A stretch of DNA of 59,211 bases from Lingula anatina (lineage: Eukaryota > Brachiopoda > Lingulata > Lingulida > Lingulidae): NCBI RefSeq assembly GCF_001039355.2, contig NW_019776062.1, positions 65,618 to 124,828 on the forward strand, in the 5' to 3' direction. A program made the position numbers and the translations under genes. The notes below the pieces were generated by a model. That model was given only the letters and a program-made list of their open reading frames with translations. It had not been told where the DNA came from and searched no databases. Shown here one piece after another: positions 48,001 through 56,025 of this stretch (within the stretch, counting starts at the first letter, position 1; each line of letters opens with the position of its first letter).

Positions 48001-49365
48001 ATTTGATTCCAAATCGACATTGTATCTAAAAACAAGACAAGCCTGGATTTTCATATAGGGAATCCAAGGTCATCTAGGGCTTTCTATTAAACATATTTTT
48101 CGCTCTCTGTCTTTCACAGCTCAATGTCTTCTTATCCGAAGAAACCAGAGATTTACAAGAGTACTCAGGAAACTCACTTTCAATCACATTCCATATCATA
48201 GGAGGACAGAGGTACAGGGGAGATTACAATGTCAGGGTAGGTATTATCATAGGAGGACAGAGGTACAGGGGAGATTACAATGTCAGGGTAGGTATTATCA
48301 TAGGAGGACAGAGGTACAGGGGAGATTACAATGTCAGGGTAGGTATTATCATAGGAGGACAGAGGTACAGGGGAGATTTCAATGTCAGGGTAGGTATTAT
48401 CATAGGAGGACAGAGGTATAGGGGAGATTACAATGTCATGGTAGGTAGTTTTATAAAAGAGATAACAAAGTTATAATTTCTGTTCAATATTTTGAAAGAA
48501 AATTATGTATCTTTTCATTTCTGTTCCTTGAATGAAACTGAAATGAGTAAATTTTATTAAGTTAATTCCCAATGAAAAGTGAAAATTGAGAAAATGTTTG
48601 GTAAATGTCAGTAGAATCACACCTACCAAGAACTGTATTATGTATTATATGCCCTTGCTCTCCCATACATCAGTTTTGTTGGTAACATGCTGCATCTATG
48701 CATTTCAGAATGTATACTATATAATTGATAATCTCTTGGAAGTTTGATATACATTTCATCCATGTACTAGGTGTACTTTGGCAGCCATTACTGGTTTGAG
48801 CAGTCATTTACCAAAGAAGGGTTTTACACCATTGATGTTCCCACACCACGTATGCCTTGTTTAAGCCATGTAACAGTGCAAGTGACCAACAAACATGGAC
48901 AAATAGCCACAGACTCTACAGTTATTAGGTAATCAATTTTATTTTTTCTTTATTAGACTTCTGATGGTTTGTGATGTTTATTTTTCTGCTGGTAGAATTG
49001 AAAAGATAGTAATTGCTAAATTGATATAAATTGAAATGAAACTGAAGTTTATAAAGTTGATTTGAAAAATAATAATTTTATATTTAATGATGTTCTTTTA
49101 CAAAAAACGATTTCATCTTTTCATTATTTACAAATATTGTGTAAAAGTAGGATGTGGCAATATCACAAAATTTTAAGTAAAAAATCCTTTAAAATTGAGC
49201 ATATTCTTATAATTTCATTCCAGATTTCACCAGATGTATTTAACAGATGTACAGTGGTTATTGTTTTCTCCGTTTGCTGCCACAATGGTCATCCTGCTGT
49301 TCCTTTATGGCTATCCTTCCACTGATGTTCTTCCACTGACCACTGGAGGGGACAAGAGCAGCTAA
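41711..49365 (+). CDS. DEX1-like protein (DEFECTIVE IN EXINE FORMATION 1 homologue), FG-GAP/VCBS-repeat single-pass membrane protein
   Basis: Thirteen coding exons: 41711-41778, 42740-42965, 43205-43312, 43512-43619, 43916-44046, 44343-44472, 45879-46055, 46320-46516, 46934-47060, 47399-47689, 48120-48236, 48771-48928, 49224-49365. They total 1980 nt (659 aa) with every phase joining. Order: signal peptide (MISVLLVTLLLVHVDYG), then a beta-propeller-like run of FG-GAP/VCBS blades with calcium-loop motifs (DVNGDGHND, DIDGDGMLD, DLDQDGNME, DVDGNGRLD), KIYVLEGESGTLLEGWP, a beta-rich region, and a C-terminal transmembrane helix (WLLFSPFAATMVILLFLYGY) with a short tail ending GGDKSS. Blade sequences follow plant DEX1 closely (for example SPTVVDLDSEG and LYALTHTGETRTGFPL). 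Plant DEX1 is needed for pollen wall patterning; the animal role is unknown. Exon 11 ends in a tandem donor array (48187-48441) that could add 17, 34, 51 or 68 residues. The exon 1 assignment is inferred from signal peptide, donor and phase. Confidence 0.85.
41930..42398. mobile_element. Large imperfect fold-back (about 470 bp) in DEX1-like intron 1
   Basis: Outer arms: GGTGTGACTGAAATGCGCAA near 41931 pairs with TTGCGCATTTCAGTCACACC ending near 42397, and the CAATACAGCGCAACACAGCG stretch also has its complement. The centre is the tight hairpin GCCATGTTGGCGAGTAGCTC ... GAGCCACTCGCCAACATGGC (about 42126-42188) around CCAGTAATATATCC. Arms between are degenerate. Non-coding, probably a fold-back transposon. 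Copy 1 of the direct repeat holds only its left arm. Confidence 0.75.
42466..42658. mobile_element. MITE-like element, family 'CCCCATTTCC', degenerate copy
   Basis: Shares with 21327-21469 the left end (CCCCATTTCC then TAGATCGATCTA) and the core AGCTGTAAGGGGGTAATTAA, CGGCTGAC, ATTTAGCGTGAACCCCCA and GGAGTTAGGTCGATCTAA. The outer part of the right terminal repeat is missing. It ends about 80 bp before the DEX1-like exon 2 acceptor. Confidence 0.7.
45136..45366 (-). CDS. Candidate antisense exon nested in a DEX1-like intron, transposon-derived-type 'RW..LK' protein start
   Basis: In the 1.4 kb intron 44473-45878, the minus strand has a basic open frame whose likely start is MAQTRVKSEQESDKRGRKK at 45333. 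It ends TVYVGREVGRWRTLKAELGG before a CGACAC|GTGAGT donor at 45136. The G-x-RW-x2-LK-x-ELG segment resembles a short N-terminal motif found in many animal zinc-finger/transposase-derived proteins; this is recollection of a pattern and not an alignment. The surroundings (44830-45450) are richer in CpG and carry ETS-like CCGGAAGT (44849-44856 on the minus strand), like a promoter. No downstream exon was found. It may be a fragment. Confidence 0.35.
48187..48441 (+). repeat. 51-bp in-frame minisatellite spanning the exon 11 donor of the DEX1-like gene
   Basis: Five copies of a 51-bp unit (ATCATAGGAGGACAGAGGTA, CAGGGGAGATTACAATGTCA, GGGTAGGTATT). Each codes for 17 residues, IIGGQRYRGDYNVRVGI, and each includes a GTAGGT donor. 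Donors start at 48237, 48288, 48339, 48390 and 48441, all after a complete codon. All copies are open in frame; read-through stops shortly after the fifth. Copy 4 has Phe for Tyr, and copy 5 has ATGG for AGGG at the donor. Confidence 0.95.
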
Positions 49366-50493
49366 AGGGGTACACTTGGTGTTACTCTGTTACAGTGGCT
49401 AGATAAGAAAATACTGTTCATTGCGGGAACAGTAATATTGCACTAAAGTTAGGGAATCTGTAATAGTACTAGTAAGAGCACAGAGAGTCAGTTCTTGCAT
49501 TTATAGTGCACTGCTTGAAGGATGTAGCTGTACAGGACGTGTGTAAAAAGACGTTATGAGCAATTTACTTGAGATGATAGATGCAATGAGAACAGATTAC
49601 TGCTGTAGTAATGTGAGCAAGCTCCTCACAAAATCTTCACATATGAAGTTATGATACATGTCGATTGAATGCATTTTATGGAAATTGTGATTTTCTAAGA
49701 ATGGATTCATATTTAGTATGTTGACTTGTTGAATGTCATCTGTAGCTGCAGTTGTGAGAGGGCTCTGCTTCAATAGTATATATAAGGGGCTCATCAATAT
49801 ATGTAGAGTGACTAATGTACTGAGCAAAGACTTGGTAAAGGGAAGCACAGTAAGTGTATGTGCAGGTAAAGAGCACTGGTTGTGGCTCTTATATATCCAA
49901 ACTGCACATGAAATGGGTTAAGGTTTCACCTAACATGCAATTGATAATGACAGTTGTGGTAGTAGTAGGCAGTTGATTGTGGTAGTTGAGAACAAGCCAT
50001 TGTGGCAGCTGTGCTAAGCACAATTACAAATTAAGTAACAGCAGTTCAGGTGTCCAGTGATTTCATTGTTAAGCAAAGACACAAGCGTAGACATGCTTAT
50101 GGAGAAATGAACTTTTAGGATGAAGGCAGCTCATTCCAGTGGTAATATATATTTATATCCTTTTTTTGTTGTAAGCACTGAAGTGTTCTAGTGTTTTGCT
50201 ACCAAGTATAATAAATTTAACCATATTGCATTATCTGTTTGAAATAGAGGATTGAAATATTCAGGAAAATATGTGATATTCAGATTTGACATTTTGTAGG
50301 GACTTGTGCTTCAAATGATTAAACTAAATTCAAGGCATTTTTCCAGAAGGTGGCCAAAAGGCATGTTTATTTTAATTATAGATTTATGTTACAGAGATTA
50401 GACAATTAACACAAGGTGCATTTTGTGCAATATTTGAGGCTCCAGTTTAGACAAAGATATCAAGCTGTAGTAAACCTGGTGTACAATTTCAAC
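49366..50493 (+). other. 3' UTR of the DEX1-like gene
   Basis: AT-rich and gene-free from the stop codon to an AATAAA at 50494-50499. An earlier AATAAA near 50210 could also be used. No further structure was recognised. Confidence 0.5.
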
Positions 50494-50499
50494 AATAAA
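50494..50499 (+). other. Polyadenylation signal, DEX1-like gene
   Basis: AATAAA about 1.13 kb after the stop. The convergent syntaxin-5 signal is only about 45 bp further right. Confidence 0.55.
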
Positions 50500-50541
50500 A
50501 AGATCAATAACAATTTAACAATATATCTGCTTGTTCGTTTT

Positions 50542-50547
50542 TTTATT
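50542..50547 (-). other. Polyadenylation signal, syntaxin-5
   Basis: TTTATT, which is AATAAA on the minus strand, about 845 bp past the STX5 stop. Implies the two convergent 3' ends nearly abut or overlap. The interval 50548-51390 is STX5 3' UTR with nothing else seen. Confidence 0.5.
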
Positions 50548-51390
50548 AAGAACTGACACAAAATAAACTTTGTTTCTCCCAATTCACTGAGAAAGCCCAA
50601 GGAAACCTTAGCATGCAAATATTATGTGACCAGCAAAATTGCACTTGATTGGTCCCTGGACTACTGATTAAATTTACATGAAGAGCAGCATCCAAGCTGC
50701 CCTAATTCACCAGGCATGCAGAGAACAGTAAAGCCTTTCATTTCTTGTGTGCAATACTTGAAAGGTAGATTCCTGATTTGTCACTGGATATAAAGAATAT
50801 GAATAAATAACCAATTTCCCCAAATAGCTACCCAGAACGGTTAAATTTCAGTTCACCACCAAGTAAACTTTAAGAGAGCAGGCACCATGTACGTCACCTT
50901 GGTAATTATGTGTTCTATATGTATAAATGTATGTACAATTTTAGCCACGCACACCTCAGACTTCCATCATCCTATCACAGTCCCAGTAGTTGCACCTTCT
51001 CTGAATTTGTGGGTCCTTAGTTTTCTGATGGCACTTTCTTAAATATTCTAACATATTGAGAAATTGTAGATAATGTGTCCCCTGATCCACCTTTCTACCA
51101 GTGAACAGTGGAAAGACTCCTCTGGTTCTTAACAATGATCCATTTTACTTAACAGGCAACTCTGTATAAGTTCACAATTTAAAATTTCTCACATCCCCAT
51201 CAAATGAATGTGTTTGAGAGAAGAAAGTGCTTTCAATATATGAGTCTGTCGCACCTTCAGCTCACCACTTTTATTTAGATAAAAACCACCAGAAAAGTCC
51301 CTTACTGAGAAACACCCATTCTTTAAGATGAAACATTTCTGTGGTAGTTGTTGCCCAAAAGTTGTTATTCTGATACCAGAAGTGTTCAGT

Positions 51391-54300
51391 TTAAGCCAGG
51401 AATACAACAAAGATGATGAAGAACACAATGAGCACTCCAAAGACCTTGATCATAAGCCATCTATTTGAAGTCACTGACTGGAAATATTTCAGGATCTCTC
51501 CGTGAGCTGCTTCCACATTCAAGTGAGTGTCTTCCACATTGGCATCAATCCTATAATACAGAAATATGAAATTGAGATCAAGGTTTTCAATTCTGTATAC
51601 TCCATGTAAAGACTGGCAACCAATCCTACAGTACAGAAATATGAAATCACGATCAAGGTAGTAAAGAAATATGAAACTGAGATCAAGGTCTTCAATTCTT
51701 TATACTCCATGTAAAGACTGTCAGCCATCAATCCTACAGTAAGATCAAGGTTTTCTATTCTTGATACACATAATAAATTTTGCACTTTTCTTTAAGACTG
51801 TCAGACAAAATTTAAAGATTTCTATCACACATTTATTTAAACCAATTTTTGCCCTGTCAAAATCTTTCATCTTTATGCCAAAAGCTCACCTTTGGACCAT
51901 TTCTTCTTGCTCCTTGACCATGTGAGCCAGTTGTTGGAATATCCCTCCAAGTTCTACTATGGTGGATTCTATATTCTGCATAGTGTCTGCTCTACTTTGA
52001 ATATAGGAATCCTGAAAGAAAAATAACTTTTTTGTCATTTAAAGCATTTAACAGCATGTTGATATATTTAAAGACTGCACAGTCAAGGATGTGGTCCAGC
52101 ACCATTGGGCCACTTCATAAACCTGAAATTCAGTCAACAGCAGAATGGCAAGGAAAGTGTATTTTTTGACGGTAAATAAATTGGCTTTGATAGATACATT
52201 CAGAATGCATGTGAGCCTATTTATCCTATAATGAGAAAGCACCCTTAGGCTATTGTTTTATTCCCTGGAGAATGCAAGTCAAAGTATGTTGTAACTATAA
52301 TGAAAACTAACTATTCTGTGTAGGTTAAATGATCTTTTCTGCCATGATAACAACTATTTTGGAGACTGATGACATAATATCATACCTGTTCATCTATGAG
52401 CTGCATTTGTTGTTGAAATTTATTTCTGTCCATGCCATCCATATTAATAGCAACATCATTATGGCCGACATCATCCTTTAGTAATACAGAACCATCTAAA
52501 ACATAGAAATATATAGAAATTATACAACCTTCAGATTAATTCAAAAGCACAATCAAACAAATCTATGAAATAGTCTATTGACCTTTTACAGAGCCATGCC
52601 AATCACGCAATGCAATAACTGAAAATTTGCTATGTCAAATGGCATTTTAGGGATTTAAGAAGTGAACATTTCTGTTTCCATACGTACTGTATCCTGTCAT
52701 GGCTGAAGGAGGAAGTGAAGATGATACTGGGGAATCTGAAAACTGTTCCCGTCTTGATTTCTGTTCTTTCAAATTTTGGGTTCTCACTTCTAATACAGAC
52801 TTGAAATCATTTGACATGGAGGCAAGTTTTGACTGCAAATGGAAATAAGGTCAATATTCATACAAAAAATGTTAATTATCATATCAACAATACAAAGGCA
52901 AAGCTACTGCAACTTATCCATACTACTAACATTATCATCATTATTAACAACAAGATCTAGGTGTTAAACTTTAACATGATATTGTCATATGAACAGATTC
53001 ATTAATACTCATCTTAATACTGTGATCATACCTGAAGTGCTACAACCACTGAATTTGAATGTGACTGTACATGTTTGCTGTTATTTCTTTGGGACCTCAC
53101 CAGCTAAAAAAAAAAAATAAAAAAAATAAAAAAATAATAATAATAATAATACATTCAGAAAAGTATGTATTAAAAATATGTTCTATCATAAAAAAGCTCA
53201 TTTTTAAAAATATAATGTCTGCATCAAGAATTTAAAGCTAAATGACAAGCAAATGTACACTGTTAACAAATAAATAATAAGAAAAAACTTGGCTGACAAT
53301 GTCCCCCTCACCTCTTGTAAATGGAATATCTGTTTATTAAGACTGCCAATGTCCTGTCTTATGATATAGGTCAACTCTTGGATCTCCACGGGTTTGTCAT
53401 CAAACAGGGACTTTCTTTTGGCCACTGAAAATATACACCTCACATATTAGATTCAGGTCTACATTGTTATACCAGGGAATGACATTATGATAAAATATAA
53501 TGTCACTAGAATGTATCACTGTAGTACTTTACACAGTAAATTAATAAATTTAAATAAAATACACAGTATAAAAGTACATATGCAATGCAGAATTATTCAA
53601 TCAACAGCATAAATATGCCTGTGTCTACCATTCTAGATTGAAATAACTACTTATATTAAGAATTTAATTTACAAAATCAATAAGTGTGGCACACTAATAT
53701 CCTAAACACACAGATATTTCAACAGTACTTACAAATAGTAAGTTTTTCCAGTTTAGCAAATGTGCTGGCAATGTCTTTTCCAATTTTTCTAAAAAGAAAA
53801 GTAAGCATGAGATAGCTAAGTTCAGGTCACCAGTCTAATCATTTCACCAAAGTAAAATAAAATTAAGAAAATGACAAACACAATATTATTCAATTGAGCT
53901 TCTTAAAGTTTCCAGTTTCAATAATATTTAACTTACTCACTGAATTCTACTAAAATCATAAGATTGCTAAATGGAGTGGATATTCTACCATTTTGTGACT
54001 TACTAGTACTCTATCATACTGTGACTTATTCAACCATGTTGTGTTTTATTCTTCCATATTGTGACTTATTCTTCCACATTGTCACTTATTCTATCTTACT
54101 GTGACTTATTCTACTATATTGTGACTTACTTGGCCAACTGTGTGAACTGACTTCTCTGCCTCAGTGTATTACTACTCATTCTGGAGGGGAGGCTGCCATT
54201 CATTACCTGGCAAAGAGAAAAAAAACTTGACTTTAACATCTTCATAAATTATACAATAAAGTTTAAATTTATAATATACTTTTCCAAAAAAAAAAAAAAA

Positions 54301-54701
54301 AAACAAAAATTACATTTTTCTTACACAAAAATCACATCTTGTTTGTTCTTTTTATTCAAAGGTAGAGTTCAGGAAATCAATAAATGAAAAGTTTCTTTTT
54401 GTTTGGTTGTTTTTGCTAAATGCACATGCATATTGACAGTTTTCAAAAGGCAAATTGTTATCACACAAGACTTCTAGGCCTGAATCCTTGCATCAATATA
54501 CATGGTTCACATACATTTGGTAAGTAATGAAGGTGCCTGGGGATCTTATTGATTTCTTTCTTAAATTACACAAATAACAATCTTTATTTCACATCAAGTC
54601 TTTTTGTCTCAAAAATGAAAGTCTACCAGCAAGTTCCTATATCGATTTGTTTTCAAGTCAATTTTTTCCACATCTAAAATCATACTTAACTTGTAGACTG
54701 A

Positions 54702-54736
<35 letters not shown>

Positions 54737-54987
54737 ACCTGTCTGGACTGCATGGACTTCACAGCCGACATAAACTCGTTGGTCCGATCACGGCACGTCA
54801 TGTCTGGGTCTACTTGTCTTAACGAAGGGGGAGGGGCCTGTGGCCTTGTCGATAAACTTGGTGATCCTGAGGGAGAACCCCGCGTATTATATGCAGTGGC
54901 TCCACCTGAGGCGTACGGTCTTGGCGGAGTGTTCTCTTTCTGATCTGTTTCAGAACCAGAAGTGGTACGACGGCGTCTGGCTAACAT
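51391..54987 (-). CDS. STX5: Syntaxin-5 (Qa-SNARE of ER-Golgi and intra-Golgi transport), long form
   Basis: Qa-SNARE that drives COPII-vesicle and intra-Golgi fusion. Nine coding exons: 54987-54739, 54206-54130, 53788-53733, 53424-53312, 53103-53032, 52832-52688, 52495-52386, 52011-51890, 51550-51391. They total 1104 nt (367 aa; human long form 355). Order: N-terminal extension MLARRRRTTSGSETDQ with an arginine cluster, proline/serine-rich linker, conserved internal Met in DMTCRDRTNEFMSAVKSM, Habc domain (FAKLEKLTILAKRKSLFDD, ELTYIIRQDIGSLNKQI, KLASMSNDFKSVLEVRTQNL), SNARE helix (DSYIQSRADTMQNIESTIVE then LGGIFQQLAHMVKEQEE, with the central-layer Gln in IFQQLA), and a C-terminal anchor (MIKVFGVLIVFFIIFVVFLA). 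The human protein also uses two starts: the long form carries an RKR ER-retrieval signal, the short form starts at the equivalent internal Met. A 5' UTR exon junction is likely near 55078. Confidence 0.96.
51550..51735 (-). repeat. Imperfect tandem duplication including the STX5 last-intron acceptor
   Basis: On the minus strand the acceptor region CTGTATTATAG|GATTGATG recurs upstream as CTGTACTGTAG|GATTGGTT (boundary at 51625) and CTTACTGTAG|GATTGATG (boundary at 51733). Shared spacer sequence includes TCTTTACATGGAGTATA and CCTTGATCTCA. Spacings are 75 and 108 bp. Confidence 0.75.
53106..53151. repeat. A-rich / (AAT)n low-complexity tract
   Basis: Runs of A with interspersed T, then AAT triplets, immediately upstream of the STX5 exon 53103-53032 in transcript sense. 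It forms the T-rich tract of that acceptor. Confidence 0.85.
53990..54129 (-). repeat. 20-bp minisatellite starting at an STX5 5' splice site
   Basis: Minus-strand units of about 20 bp, AAGTCACAATATGGAAGAAT and variants, repeat about six times. They begin within the donor after the exon ending at 54130, where GTAAGTCACA is the splice site itself. At least one distal unit again carries GTAAGTCACA. Confidence 0.75.
54702..54734. repeat. Poly-A tract in STX5 intron 1
   Basis: About 33 A on the given strand (T on the transcript strand), starting just two bases into the intron-side sequence of the first coding exon's donor GTAGTTTTTT. Confidence 0.9.
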
Positions 54988-55689
54988 TGAGGACAGTACA
55001 AGCACGTGTCATAGGGGCACAAAATGGTGAACTAAAACTAACTAAAATAAGGGGCGGTGTTCTTCTTTGATCTTCAACCTGAAAAGTAAAGAATATGTGT
55101 AGGTATTTTTATCAATGTGTAACACTTCCAACGTGCAATAAAAGACATACAATGGTAATCATTATTTCTGTCTGTATAAACTCTCAAAGCTTTCAATTAA
55201 AGGGAAAATATTTCAAATATTCCACTGAAATGTGTAAAAATATGACAACTTTAAGTACCTTCTACATCAAATCCAAAGATAAGCGAACAGGTGTATAAGA
55301 ATTATTTGAATAAGAAAAAACAATACGCATTTGAGTTAGTTATAAGAAATTACCTACTTTTCTTTTGAGACAGACACCTGGCAGTGACAGATAAATGACA
55401 GTGACACTGACAGTTATGATCTATTGATACTCTCATCAACAAATATGAAACCAACATCTTCGGCCTCTTATTCAGATGAGAAACTTTAAAAAACTACTCA
55501 GAGACAGAAAAGGTCCTTGGCCCGTCATTAAACAAGGGCTTTTGAACGAGGGGTAAACAAAGACGCTGCCATATGTAGGAAATAATTACGACGCCGGCGG
55601 TGACTCTGGGAATCTAACTACGACATTCCATCACCCCATATTTGACATACCGGGCAATTGTTAAAGAATTTCAAGATAATACTTACCAT

Positions 55690-56025
55690 ATAAGTAGTCT
55701 TGAATAAGCACTGGCTAATACTGCTGGGCAAATAAGACCGAGGTACTTTGATAATATTAGATTTAAGTATATTTTTTCACGATATTTGTTACAGAGTTTA
55801 TTTGGCCACGAAGCAACTTACTGACGTCAGTAAACTACTTCTACGCATGCGCATGACCTATAAGTGAGAGCATTCTGGGATACTACTTCCGTAATCATTT
55901 TCTTATCGGCTATCAACGGGAGCAGACGGAAAGTTACATCGCTCTGTCTTTGAATTATATTTAAAATAAAACCCTTGAACATTGTAAACAAAGAATCGTT
56001 TATGTGGAAAAATTAAGTTTCGGCA
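55690..56025. promoter_or_regulatory. Bidirectional promoter of STX5 and MTR with CRE, NRF1-like and ETS motifs
   Basis: Contains a perfect cAMP-response palindrome TGACGTCA (55822-55829), an NRF1-like palindrome ACGCATGCGCATG around 55843-55855, and an ETS-like ACTTCCG (55885-55891), all within 70 bp. A candidate STX5 5' UTR donor (GTAAGTATTATC on the minus strand) lies near 55686. MTR transcription probably starts between about 55860 and 56025. Motif clustering is seen directly; factor binding is inference. Confidence 0.6.

Noticed and set aside
48187-48441. A CRISPR-like array
   Set aside because: Units are directly abutting with no unique spacers, in an animal gene, and in coding frame. 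It is a minisatellite.
54988-55005. Longer N-terminus of syntaxin-5 starting at 55005
   Set aside because: The codon there is GTG, not ATG. The first in-frame ATG is at 54987.
54647-55005. Open frame reading through the poly-A tract into STX5 exon 1 (both strands)
   Set aside because: The polylysine/polyphenylalanine run is a homopolymer in an intron. The exon ends at the GTAGTT donor.
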